The translations under genes were made by a program, and so were the position numbers. A DNA stretch of 64,000 bases from Sclerodactyla briareus. Lineage: Eukaryota > Echinodermata > Holothuroidea > Dendrochirotida > Sclerodactylidae. Positions 33,661-44,779 of the stretch are shown here, piece by piece. The stretch is from positions 310,001 through 374,000 of the forward strand of contig JAODTK010002654.1 in NCBI GenBank assembly GCA_026419785.1, written 5' to 3'. Numbering within the stretch: the first letter of the stretch is position 1; the number at the start of each line of letters is the position of its first letter. The notes below the pieces were generated by a model, which saw nothing but the letters and a program-made list of their open reading frames with translations, ran no database searches and was not told the DNA's origin.

Positions 33661-33802
33661 TCCAATAACCTAAGGTGCACCTGCATGAGGCATGGACTAT
33701 AAGGTACCAAGATTGAAATTGTAACAATATGAAGAAATGATCCATGAAGATTGACGAGAAAGAGATATGGCCGTTTGAAAAGGTACTTGTGAACGTGAGT
33801 GA

Positions 33803-33925
33803 ATCCGAGTGGGTGCATGGGGTCGATGTACTCTTCATATGTCACAGGTATAATCTGGCCATCACTGGTAACCCTTAATGGCATGTGGGAAGCTGGACCT
33901 CTGAAACCGGGTAGAAATTCAATAT
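33803..33925 (-). CDS. candidate internal exon, unknown protein
   Basis: On the minus strand a tract TTTCTACCCGGTTTCAG precedes an open piece reading GPASHMPLRVTSDGQIIP and VTYEEYIDPMHPLGFTH, followed by CACAA/GTACC, a weak donor. The composition is strongly protein-like, with no low complexity. I do not recognise the family. It lies within a longer open frame (33627-33941), so the splice reading is optional. Confidence 0.3.
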
Positions 33926-33960
33926 TCATTGATTTTATCATGAAAAACCGACCGAGTTAG

Positions 33961-34731
33961 TGTTTGCACATGTGACTGGAAACAATACTTAAACTGAGTC
34001 ATCGAAATTTCCCATACTTTTTTTTCAAACTTTTAGTATGTCATATACGAGACCCAACCTAGTGCAACTCACCCACTCATGGATCACATAGCCGGAAGGC
34101 ACCTAGCCACATCTACCCACCGCTCCATCGCCCCAACTCGCCGGCAAGCGACTAGATCGGGCCTGAAACAACCACTCTCCAACTTCCTAAAGTAGTCCCA
34201 GATAGTAGGCCTACCCCCAGGTAGTACAAAACCACCCCCCACAAAGAAAATGTTTGCATCTTTCGGGGTCAATCGTTAAAAAACAAAATATCTATCGTCA
34301 TTTGCGAAAAGGCCTCATTGTCTGATAGTAGACGAAATAATCAAGGGAAACATCATGCCGACATTTAAGAAAGCACGAGAGAAACATTACTCAGGTCTGT
34401 AGCGGTGGGAATTCAAAATTTAGGTTTCAAAACTGTAGAAGCAGGGGCGTTGACCACATTCGCTGTAATACGGGTATAATTCCTTATTATTAGGGTCAGA
34501 TGTGTCCAGATATTCAACCAGTTCTTACACATTGCGCAGGCCCACAAAATGGGCCATTGCAATGACACTTCTGAAGCTATACATCTTTACAAGTCATCAT
34601 CTCTGTGAGGCGGTCGTCCTGCACAATTACGAAGTCCAGTTGGTTTTATCTTAGAATAGCTCTCCGCTACCTCATTTCGGATTGTGGTAGTTGTTAACTT
34701 CCAGACATTCGTTTCGAGTAGCCTAAACAGA
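33961..34731. other. intergenic, no gene recognised
   Basis: No supportable feature. The LINE copy C begins at 34732. Confidence 0.4.
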
Positions 34732-35460
34732 AAGCCAAAGGCTTAGTGATTCTTGACTCTTTCTGACAACCTATAGCCAACACATATGGAGATCTGTACC
34801 AGCTCGTTAATGGGAAACATAACATCTGTCAAATTTCCCATTTTTTTTTTCAACCAACCAATAGGGTTCATATACTCTTGATGAGATAGCTACACACTAA
34901 TTTCGAGACTTTGAACCTCTGGTGACCTTAAAACAGTAGGTTCATGAACTCATCATCAAACACACATACCAAGTATGAGCTTCATCCATTCAGGTGGGGT
35001 CGAGCTTTCATGTTCACAAGCCATAATTGGCCAAAAGATGAATTCTCACAAATTTATCCATTTTTTCCGACGACCAAATTCACCCTGACCTATACCAAAA
35101 ACAGCAAGGTTCCTGTACTCTCCATAAGAAAGCTACACACCAAATTTCAACCCGATCAGACCGATCAGACCATAGATTCCTCTGACTTCGTCAAGGTATC
35201 GATAAAAGGAACACCTGGCCTGCATAGTGGTCAGGGGTTCCTCATCAATCCCACATTTCGGGCAAGTTGATGTCCTTGCTCGACCCATGGTTCTACGGTG
35301 TTTCTGAAGATTACAGTTTCCTGTGAGGACCTGTAACACCAGATTTAATCATAGCTCTACCACAGTCCTCACCAGTAATTGTGCTTGACATTATTTCCCA
35401 GCATGATTGTTCCCAGATGACATGTCTGGGTTTTTAATGTATCCCTCACTGCTCCTACCA
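34732..35460 (-). mobile_element. LINE copy C: ORF2 C-terminus plus 3' UTR
   Basis: On the minus strand, 35339-35190 reads LQVLTGNCNLQKHRRTMG, then TSTCPKCGIDEEPL and ARCSFYRYLDEVRG. The 'LTG(H/N)CNL..H...MG' plus CPKCG-type pattern is typical of the region after the RNase H domain in I/Jockey-superfamily LINEs, where a C-x2-C...H-x-C knuckle is common (the His is not evident here). It continues into a 3' UTR with the shared monomer (anchor ACCAAGTATGAGCTTCATCC near 34968). It ends at 34732 with the hairpin AAGCC-AAA-GGCTT (34732-34744). This copy links the 3' UTR repeat to a LINE coding tail. Confidence 0.7.
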
Positions 35461-36850
35461 AGTTCATGTACGGGTGCCTTCAAACTACCTCTTTTTCGGC
35501 AGTCTCCAGCTCCTCAGATTGTTTTTTGTCCGTTCGACCCCCGGCACCTTTCTCCACTGTGGTCGGATGCTGAGGTTTCCTAGCTCCCTTCTTTTCCCTG
35601 AAACCGTATCTTTCTGCATCCTGCATAGGGCTGGTAGTTCAGTTTTTTTCAGGCCAGAAAGGGAGGGATCACGGACCCCTACAATATGTAGGATTCCGTC
35701 TTTCCCTCTGGACTTACCACGGATATCCATGTGCTAGCGCTGAGTTCCCGAATTACAATCGGTCCACCGCGTCCCGAAGATCCTCCTATAAACCCCCTCT
35801 CTTCCTGGGACGATCCATACATCCAAATTTCTTTGCTGGTGGGAGATCTTTTGGACCCCTTGCCTCATACCCTGGGTGGTTCTCCCTGATGGTTCATTAC
35901 CAGGATTTAACCTGTTCGGTCGGTCGGCCACCCAGAGGTTTTTTCTCTTCCTTTACATCGACATGGACTTTCACCATTGTGCAGTAGTGCCTTTCGATGG
36001 GCACCAAAAAAACCTGGATCAGTTCTGATCAGAATTCGGTTGATTGCCAACTGCACACTCTGTAGATCAGAGGTACAGGCTGGCAGTCTTCCGCATCTCG
36101 TTTGGTAACTACCAAATGCTGGCCGCCAGAGATTACCACCTTAGCGTATGAGGCAGTGTGGTTCCCGCTAGTGCCAGCACTGATAATTACACCATCCACC
36201 GCTCCTGCTTGTACGCCGTAACGAACTCGCTTTTCTGGTTGATGTGAGTTTGGTGTTCGGGGAGTGGTACCAGAAGGGTCGCTCTCCCGTTGGAATTTTA
36301 GGAGTATGAAGCGGTGTCATCAGGGAGATTGCACTGTCAATGACCTCAAACCCCTTCCAAGATTCTTCTTGCCTTTTTTTTCTAGTGTTCTCATGGTGCT
36401 TCCCAAATGGCTTATCATCAGACTTGTGGAGAGATTCCGTATTCTGCACGACCTCACCCACTAGTGCCCACTAGAGAGGTGTTCGATGATATCACCGACG
36501 ATGCCTCTCCAGAGACCATTTCTGTTTCATTTGCTCCCTCTTGAGTGTGAGGGATATTCTCTGTGTATCCGAGAGAGGTGCCCGGTGTGTCTGTAGGACC
36601 CTCGGGTTGAGTGTCCGGACATGCCACCAGATTTCCTTCATTATTTCCAGCTTCAGGACACGTGAACTCCACCTGCTTTTGCTGTGTGGAGGATTCGGAT
36701 CTTTCACCCGACATGCTCCCTTTCTTCAACATTTTGGTTTTGCTTAGGGTTGTAAACCGTGCCTGCCATTTATCTCCTTGATTAGGACATTTTCTGTCTA
36801 GATTTGGTTTTCTTGACTGGGAAAATTCCAAAGCCAGAAAAACAACCGGA
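35461..36850 (-). mobile_element. LINE ORF1-like region of copy C
   Basis: Minus-strand open frames at 36831-36454, 36461-36168, 35931-35734 and 35730-35485 succeed each other. They show basic, Ser/Thr/Gln-rich composition (MEFSQSRKPNLDRKCPNQG; KTRKKRQEE-like stretches) with frame changes between. That suits a gag-like ORF1. The 5' phrase near 36815 is shared with the LINE fragment at 16.5 kb. Endonuclease and reverse transcriptase appear to be missing, as the ORF1-like part passes into the ORF2 tail within about 100 bp of 35460. Identification as ORF1 is inference from position and composition. Confidence 0.45.
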
Positions 36851-37185
36851 TTCCAGACTTAAGACAGAATACTACAAGTTACTTGAACAGCCTGACAACA
36901 GTATCTTTAATCAAGGAAACTGAAGTGACGTCCCATCAAGCCGAGAAAACACATTCGTCTTTCCTCGCAGCTACAGCACACTGCTTAGAAGGTTTCAAAG
37001 TAGATTAAAATTAACTCCTTTTCAGAGTTCACCTGATGAATATTCAATTGGGAGAAAGGCGTTGCGGATTGTGGAAACCGACATGCATGACTTGCACTTA
37101 TGTGGTATTGAAAAACTTTGTTTCATTTACTATGTTTGCCTCCTGAGAGCTATCGGTTGAGCTATTGGAATCCGCACGTCATTCT
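36851..37185. other. intergenic, no gene recognised
   Basis: 5' flank of the LINE; nothing recognised. Confidence 0.4.
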
Positions 37186-37210
37186 ATCTATCTACCTATC
37201 TATCTATCTA

Positions 37211-37254
<44 letters not shown>

Positions 37255-37256
37255 GT
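37186..37256. repeat. (TCTA)n microsatellite
   Basis: About 70 bp of CTAT/TCTA units with interruptions CTACC and CTAATC at the left. Confidence 0.97.
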
Positions 37257-37589
37257 CCGTCTGCCTGTGACAGAATGTTCATTGGGCCATTATGTGAACA
37301 ACAATATACATCATTGAATATAAGACTTCTGTGTTGAAGCCTAAAATCATGACAATCAAATGGCAACCCAGTACCTCACTTGGTGTTGATCCCCCAAATT
37401 CCTCCCCCAAGAAAGTAAGAAGAAAAAGGAAGGGGGGGGGTAGCTGATTCGTCAAATAGGTCACAGAGGAAATGAATATTGATTGGAATCGATTTGCATT
37501 GTCATAACGGACAATATTCGTTTATCAATTCCGCTGCGGATTTTAGTTCTGCAGCGACAGGTGAGACCTGCGCACAGAAAGACTAATGA

Positions 37590-38356
37590 CTAACATGTGG
37601 CGTTGATTTAGCCAGCGAAAAAGAAAAAAGAATCATTATGTTCCATGGGGAGGTGATAGCTGTTAAATAAATGAGTAAAAAAGTAATATGTGGCAGTGAT
37701 AGTGTCGATAATGATAAAAAGTCGTTATGTGACAGTGATGGCTGTCGAATAATGAGGCAAGAAATCATTACACGGCAGTGACAGCTGCTGAATAATAACG
37801 TAAGAAGTTCTAATGCGGCAGTGATAGCTGCCGAATAATAACGTAAGAAGTCCTAATGCGGCAGTGATGCTGCCGAATAATAACGTAAGAAGTCCTAATG
37901 CGGCAGTGATAGCTGCCGAATAATAACGTAAGAAGTTCTAATGCGGCAGTGATGCTGCCGAATAATAACGTAAGAAGTCCTAATGCGGCAGTGATAGCTG
38001 CCGAATAATAACGTAAGAAGTCCTAATGCGGCAGTGGTAGCTGCCGAATAATAACGTAAGAAGTCCTAATGCGGCAGTGGATAGCTGCCGAATAATAACG
38101 TAAGAAGTCCTAATGCGGCAGTGGTAGCTGCCGAATAATAACGTAAGAAGTCCTAATGCGGCAGTGGTAGCTGCCGAATAATAACGTAAGAAGTCCTAAT
38201 GCGGCAGTGGCGCTGCCGAAAAATAACGTAAGAAGTCCTAATGCGGCAGTGATAGCTCCGAATAATAACGTAAGAAGTCCTAATGCGGCAGTGGTAGCTG
38301 CCGAATGATAACGTAAGAAATCCTAATGCGGCAGTGATAGCTGCTGAATAAATACT
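37590..38356. repeat. 43-bp minisatellite with hairpin-forming unit
   Basis: About 14 homogeneous units lie from 37773 to 38355. The unit is GCGGCAGTGATAGCTGCCG followed by AATAATAACGTAAGAAGTCCTAAT. CGGCAG and CTGCCG in each unit form a 6-bp stem with a short loop. Unit length varies 42-44 because the loop is TGATAG, TGATG, TGGTAG or TGGCG, so most changes fall in the loop. Left of 37773 another four or so units are strongly diverged (TGTGGCAGTGATAGTGTCG and similar), back to about 37600. Minus-strand frames through it repeat SYHCRIRTSYVIIRQ and are not genes. Confidence 0.95.
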
Positions 38357-38537
38357 TAAGAGTGGGGTCACAACAGAAGTTGAAAGGGTCAAGGAGGATT
38401 TCACTAATCTTGTTCGAAATGGCATTCATTATGTGGGTCAGACTTTCTTGTAGAGAAACAGTGGCAGGGTCACGAACGTCCTTGTACTGCGGACAGGGCA
38501 AAATTCCCGTGGCGAATACACTGCATTTGTTCGCCAT
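38357..38537 (-). CDS. unassigned ORF abutting the minisatellite
   Basis: From an ATG at 38537 the frame reads MANKCSVFATGILPCPQY, then DPATVSLQESLTHIMNAISN and ILLDPFNFCCDP, with protein-like composition. It then runs into the minisatellite and stops there. I recognise no family. It could be an exon whose 3' side was replaced by repeat expansion, or chance. Confidence 0.25.
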
Positions 38538-39117
38538 TTCATATTTATTGTTTGTTCACATTTAACTTACCTCTACTGACATCTGTCATAACCATGGAAT
38601 GACTTGGAACATGTCTACCACATTGGCCTAATATTTGCTATCAGTGCCCATTCCTAAAGCCTGTGGCAGTGAACAGTGGAAACACACTTCCCACAGAAAT
38701 GAATATCTGACATTGTTGACCCTTATAGTTATAGTTGAACCACTCCACAAGTTACCATTAAACAGCATTTAAGAGGGGGGAGGGCGCAAGCCCCCATTTC
38801 TAGGTCATCACTTAGACTTGGACCGAGATGTAATGTAAACAAAATCTGTGGAGGACGGGGCTAATGAACTGGGCAAGATGTTGATGAAAAAGACAAATCC
38901 GCTCCCCCTGGGACAATAGGTTTTATTGTCAACTATTTTGAAGGACGGAGAGACATGATGACTTGTAGAGCAGCTCTCCCGCACTAAAAAAGTATGTAAT
39001 TAATCGATAAATTATTGTGTCATTATGGGACAGAAAACTGTTGCCGCATAAATAGAAAATGCGGAGAAATATATTGTCAATTTTGGCGTCCCATAGAATT
39101 AGGCCTTGATAAGAGGC
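38538..39117. other. intergenic, no gene recognised
   Basis: No supportable feature. Confidence 0.4.
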
Positions 39118-39240
39118 CCGGTCGTGCGGATACAGGGGGAGGGGGAAACTGGAGGCCGTTTCCCCCTTCACGATTTTGGGTGTGGTTTGCGCCCCCCATC
39201 CGGGAAATTGCGCCCCTTGCCCCTTCGGAAGTTGGAATCA
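39118..39240. repeat. hAT-like MITE fragment
   Basis: Begins GTCGTGCGGATACAGGGGG and is followed by G- and C-rich phrases such as CGCCCCCCATCCGGG, as in the other family members. Confidence 0.45.
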
Positions 39241-39556
39241 TAAGTGTAACTCTATTGTATTCATAATTCCATGTATCAAAGCCTGTGTCCGACATCCACT
39301 TTGTAGTGGGCCTACAGTATGTACAGCGCCCATAAAATTACGAGCTGAAAACCGCAGCATATATCTTTTTTTCAGCTTAGCCGGACGATCTAAGCTACTT
39401 CATGGTCAGCGGTATATGCCATGACAAACTACTGGAACACACACTACCTGATTACCTGGCCCCATAGACTTGAGCTGTCTATTAAATGAACCCGTGCCCA
39501 TCGTACGCGTATGTACGACTTGTAAAAAACATTTCACTACAATAAACACACAACAC

Positions 39557-39800
39557 CAGGCGCGGATCCAGGGGGGTGCGCCCACCTAAAAAATATGGAG
39601 AGGATTTTTTAAAGATTTTATTTTGTTTGTAATTTTTTTTGCCGGCTTGAGACGTGTTTGAAGCTTGGAACACGGCAGCAGCTTAAAACGCCCTGGAAGG
39701 GTCATCTCGCCGGCCATCTGGGGCTCTCGTAACCCACAATTTTCTTTCTAGTACGATCCTCGCCAACCGATGGTGCCTCCGGTAGATGGTAATATGGTCC
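39557..39800. repeat. hAT-like MITE
   Basis: Starts CAGGCGCGGATCCAGGGGGG, the family's terminal phrase. The shared internal phrase CCTCGCCAACCGATGGTGCC lies at about 39755, followed by AGATGG. Confidence 0.6.
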
Positions 39801-40284
39801 CCCCCACCCGGTCAAATTTCTTGTGCCCCCCTTGTTCCCCCCAAATGGAAAGTTGGTGATACCACTGCCCAAGCACCTCTTGTACAACTCAATTTATGTT
39901 GAAGAAATGGCAAATGACCCTGGTGCAGCATGGCCTTGGGCATGCTTGGTGAATGGATGGTATGTAGATGAACTTGTCATTCATTACGATACCGATCATA
40001 GAGGCATGACATGAAAAATTGTTGGCTTTTTTGTTTTTTGCTTCTAAGGTCACGTCCAGACTCCAGAAAGCAAATTTTCTTAGACAACTTCCCAGAACAT
40101 CCTGGGGACATTTAACTTAGACACCCAGGATGTGCAGCCATTTGTAGGGTTTGTGAAGCCACAAATCTTCTGGTATGACATTGGCGCCGATTCGTCTCCG
40201 ATATTAGGGAACATGGCCTTTTTCCCAAACAAAAAATTGTGTGGAAAACGCCAAGTCAATGGGAGCAGTCTCGAATATTGGTGG

Positions 40285-40446
40285 AGACATGTCCCCCCCC
40301 CCGTCCCCCCGGTTTCGGCGCCCATGTTGTACCCTGCTCGCCAACCAGTGGTGGCGTTCCGCTTAAATAGTGCAACGTTCTTTCTGAACCCTCTTTGTGG
40401 TCGAAATATTTGCGTCCTCCTAACCGAAATTCATAGATCCGCCCCT
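40285..40446. repeat. hAT-like MITE, one end intact
   Basis: It holds a C run, then CTCGCCAACCAGTGGTGGCG and CCGCTTAAATAGT. It ends TAGATCCGCCCCTG at about 40446, the inverted complement of the start CAGGGGCGGATC. Confidence 0.6.
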
Positions 40447-40812
40447 GAACACTGTCCGTCACCTATGTTCAGCTTCCGTATCGTATACCGCAGACAAGCC
40501 GATCGAGATCGAAAAGTTAGATCAGCCTTAACTAGTTTGATATTCTAGTTATCGCATCGACGATAAGTATGTCTATACGGAAACGATTCCTGTAATAGTC
40601 ACTTGCACATGTTTCATGCTAACTGAGTCTTCCACTGGCCGTTTATATACCATGTTTACCTCAGGGGCCTACTTAACCACTTGATCCTGCAAACGGTCAA
40701 CATTCGTTAATCATAGTTGAATGCGTGTTTATTCGAATTAGTCCCGGTTCTGGCCTTGGGATACATAAAATGTTTCATTTTTTACTCCATCGGGCCCCTT
40801 AGAATCCTGGCG

Positions 40813-41162
40813 CAGGCGCGGATTAGCGGGGGGGGGGGGGTCTTTGTCACCCCCAAAAATTATAAGCGCCCCCCCCCCCCAAAAAAAAAATAATATAAAT
40901 GATAGAATAATAGTATCGTATAATAGTATTTTGAATATAAAAACTAAGACGATTATCCTATGCCCTTTCGCAGCTGGGAAAGGCCTTTTCCGTTTGATCT
41001 GAGAGGCTCAATTTTTTTGACAATTTTCGCCACGCTCCGCGCCAATCAATTGTGGCGCTCCGCTTAGATAGTCACAGAATAATTGGCCCAAAAAAATCTG
41101 GCGCCCCCCTGATCGACTGGCCGGCCCCCCATCCCTTCAGTGTTGGGCTATATCCGCCCTTG
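40813..41162. repeat. hAT-like MITE, both ends visible
   Basis: It starts CAGGCGCGGATTAGCGGGGG and has G and C runs, then CCACGCTCCGCGCCAATCAA and GGCGCTCCGCTTAGATAG. It ends TATATCCGCCCTTG. The imperfect inverted ends (CAGGCGCGGAT / ATCCGCCCTTG) and lack of coding space fit a non-autonomous DNA element of about 350 bp. A target-site duplication is not clear to me. Confidence 0.65.
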
Positions 41163-42199
41163 GGCCCGGTAAAGACTATAACTGCAACGTAGGTCTCGTA
41201 TTGTGATAACAGAACAATGAAACTGAGCCCAATACTTGTCACTCAGATAAATGGCGGTTAATTATTCAACTTATCTGCTCGTTTATCAGTGTGACGTGGG
41301 TTTCTATCACACGGGAAGTAGGCACTAAAGACCTTTACGATTCATGGTTAAAGAGATTGTCAATATCGTTAAAGTACTAAAGCGTCACCCGTATCATAAA
41401 ATTGTGTATCTCTTTGAAGAAATAACAATTCGATTTATTCAATCATAAATAATATTGAGCAATTTTATGACTCATCAACAACCTAATCCTATCACAGTCT
41501 TCATATTTTGCCGAAAATTTACGACATACTGAACCCCGGACTTGAATGAAATATACATACCAGTCAGAGGCTCGGACATCTTGGACCTCAACACAATCCG
41601 TTGTTCGCGAAGTATACATGAGCATATGACGTGCTGAAAAAACAAGGAAAACTTCCTTCTAATATTATGCTATGGGAGAAACCACGGTCTCAATACCCTG
41701 TACCGGTGAATGATAGCACTGGGTCACTGTGCTGGTTAAATCCCCGACTCCACGAAACAGCGTCATGTATAGGGTTACTGTAATGATCACATGTATTTCA
41801 TGTTCAAGTTAGTTAAATGGGGAGGACCCAGAGAAAAGACGGAGTCCCCATAGACGGCCCTGACACCACAACAACCCAAGATCTGAATCCAATCACTCCG
41901 AATTCGCCTCATCTCCATTAAAGTCATACAAAGACGCTTTAGTATTTCTTCTTACGGTAAATCCCGCGGACACTAACCCGATAGCTCTCCCTCGAACGTT
42001 CCCAATGAGCAGCTTATTACATTCCTTCAAAACCCATCGTGTGCCATTAGTCAGAACAGCAGATAGGCCTATATGTCACCAAGATTAAAATTAAATGCGA
42101 AGCTGTAGAGGAATAAACATATTATTCCCTTCAATCGCCATTTTAGGGCAGAATGATCACGAGATTGACATAGCCCAGTAGAAAATTGCAATTTCCAAA
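41163..42199. other. intergenic, no gene recognised
   Basis: No supportable feature; AT-rich. Confidence 0.4.
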
Positions 42200-42425
42200 A
42201 TTCCCAATGGGAATTAATCGTTACCAATGGGACACCAAATATTTAACGGGATCCCCATTCCGTGTTTCGAATTGGCCCAAATGGAATCTAATGGGTTCCA
42301 ATGGGAGCCAGTGCAGTTCACATATGGCCCATTGGATCCAAAGGAGCACCCATTGGTACCAATGAGTTATCCAGCAAGGCCAATTGTAACTATAGTTGGT
42401 CCCATTACATGTCCCATTGAATCAA
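42200..42425. repeat. CCCATTGG/CCAATGGG word cluster
   Basis: At least eight CCAATGGG- or CCCATTGG-type words in both orientations lie within about 220 bp. They include the perfect 14-bp palindrome CATTGGTACCAATG (42352-42365). The words are not evenly spaced. CCAAT is also the core bound by NF-Y, but a degenerate inverted-repeat element is the simpler reading. Confidence 0.65.
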
Positions 42426-43427
42426 GAGCAGTTTGCCCCAGCAGTTTGAGGAATTCTGTGATCAGGGAATTTTCCTGATTTTCTAAAGGAATGGAAAGGG
42501 TATCCATGTGGAGTTTTGCTGAATGCTTTACCGCAGGTGTGACAAAAAGGTGTGGGAGTGCCTATAATGAAAACATAAAGTTATTTCAGGTCTGTTAAGA
42601 AACATATCGCAGAAAGGTGGCTAATTATGACCATGCGGTAAAAGATATCGTCTCTAGCCATCGTTAAAACTCTTCATCCAATAGGTCTTTAGAGGCATGT
42701 AACACTTGGTTCCACAGTTTGACTTCCCCATTACCACAGATAACCTCCCAAGTGTCTGTGTGGCCTACGAGCCATAAAGACACTGCACAAGTCGAATGCC
42801 CTTTGTAGAAGTGGCATTATGAATAATTGACCCATAATCACCCACTAATCATCTTAGACTTGATAATCAAGGGTCTGTGTCAACACTCGGGGGAAAAAGA
42901 TAGGCAGATAGGTCAGCTCAGTTGGACTTAGCGTTAAAGCATCCTAATTACTTTAAGCAATTACCAGTAGAGGTAAACAAACTGTTAGAAGCCATAGATA
43001 TGGCCATGAATGGGATCATGGATGGGGGAATGGATGGCGACATGGATGGTACATCGACTCAACTTGGGAACTATAATGTTGTCCATTACTGGTTGTGTGG
43101 CGTATTTTGAGATGTTGGCAAGCGGGAACACACACCAGCATCTATATAATCCAGAACCACAGTGCCTACACTGACTGCCACAGATGACCTCTGACACAGA
43201 ACTGAAGTCGCAATGGAGCATTTGAATTTTGGAGCCAAAATATAAATTCTTCACAATTTCTCCTCTTTACTTCTAACACAGGCCCCTGGTCTACATATGA
43301 AATAAACAGATTCATGTACCCCTCATATGAAAGCTATGCTATTCATCTCGATCATACCAAACATTTTTGACGTACCGTGTTCACAAACGGTGTAGGACCT
43401 CAGACCTGTCTGCCAACCCAGTAGCGT
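42426..43427. other. intergenic with a short ATGG tandem
   Basis: An imperfect ATGGATGG tandem lies at 43000-43050. A SINE-like start near 42925 (GGTCAGCTCAGTTGGAC) has no B box. No gene recognised. Confidence 0.4.
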
Positions 43428-43640
43428 AATGAAGGGGGGGGGGGGAACGGGGGCGGTCGCCCCTCACTCTTCGTCCCGAGACAGTCCGTCGTTGATTGTT
43501 TCCCGAGTTGGTACGCTAAAATTTACACACCTCGACCCCGACAAGTATATCTAAATTCCAACCATCGTAATGAAAAAACCTATATTGAGGCTGAAAATTT
43601 CGCCGCGCTACGCGCGCCGTGTACTTTGTTTTGATTTTCA
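43428..43640. repeat. GC-rich MITE-like element
   Basis: A G run and GCGGTCGCCCCTC occur near 43436-43465. A later palindromic phrase, CGCCGCGCTACGCGCGCCG, lies at about 43601, matching the family's GC palindrome position. Confidence 0.5.
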
Positions 43641-44082
43641 GAGTTCATCGCTCAAGTTGGGATCACCGTATCCATCTTCCTATCTTCATACAAATTAATA
43701 CAAAATAATGGTGGCATTTTATCATTAGGGTATACAATTTTATGTGTATCTTCGAAATGTCATTGGAAGAGATCAATGTTACAATTCTGTTAGGGGGGGG
43801 GGGTGAACCTCCTGCAGCATATTCTATTCAGAGTTCCTCATTGAGCATCGTCACTGATTTCATTTTTTTATAGTTTTCTTCCTTGATAAAACAGTCTGAA
43901 AGATGAAAACAAACATCAAAACTAAACTGCAGGTTGTGACTGATGGGTAGGGTGATTCTCCTGAAATTCTTGAACGATCCTGGACCACTCCGTTGGGAAA
44001 CGTATTAATTGGAACTTCCGTCGGGGAAATCATGGCACCACCCTGCGCGGATACGTGCATTATCCTTTATTGATGCTCAAAT

Positions 44083-44160
44083 TCAGGACCACCAGGCGCA
44101 GAAGATCCAGGGGGAGGGGGGGGGATCCGGCTTCAGCCCCTCTCTTTCAGCAGATATACC
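44083..44160. repeat. hAT-like MITE terminal fragment
   Basis: Starts CCAGGCGCAGAAGATCCAGG and continues into a G run, close to the terminal phrase at 39557. Confidence 0.5.
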
Positions 44161-44652
44161 AATCTTTACGTTTCAGCTCTCTTTTTGTGAATTAGTTCGG
44201 TGAACATCGGTCGACCTGATCATATCTTATACTTTTCACCTGTTTAAATTATTAATTTCAGGATTCTTCGCAATACGACGGCCAGGTAGACATGTGCTAA
44301 TGTCAACTCTATAGACGTCTGTTCTAGATGCACGGATCATTTGAATCGCTTGATAATTTTCCAGAATCTCCTTAACCTAAAGCCCATAAATGTTTCTCAA
44401 TGCGGCCTCTGTTGCCTAGAGAGCTGTCACGTATCAACAGGCAAGAATTGAGACGCGGACTGTGCATTAAAACTTTCTCACGGCCTGACAGCCTGGAATA
44501 ACCTGCCTTCTCAAATCCGTGCTTCTCCAAATATTTCAAACAGGTCTAAAATATGTATGCTCCTCGAAAGTGTATCGGTGTCTGTGTTTTGTCTTTTCAT
44601 GATTGTTCGTTGAAACACTAGGACCGTAGTGATTTGCGCCATTCAATTGTAA

Positions 44653-44674
44653 ATTATTATTATTATTATTATTA

Positions 44675-44738
<64 letters not shown>
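44653..44738. repeat. (ATT)n microsatellite
   Basis: About 85 bp of ATT units with ATATT slips, the same type as at 21.6 kb. Confidence 0.97.
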
Positions 44739-44779
44739 GGTTAAAAGATAGCTATTGAATATTTGCGTTCGCCAAATGT

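Noticed and set aside
33627..33941. Serine carboxypeptidase fragment (EFLPGFRGP)
   Set aside because: Only the LPGF.GP word matches and the sequence after it does not; it is also likely intronic relative to the splice-like acceptor.
37773..38355. Possible CRISPR array (regular hairpin repeats)
   Set aside because: The units are contiguous, with no unique spacers, and the context is an animal genome. It is a minisatellite.
42920..42975. tRNA-like sequence (CAGCTCAGTTGG)
   Set aside because: Only an A-box-like start; no B box or stem follows.
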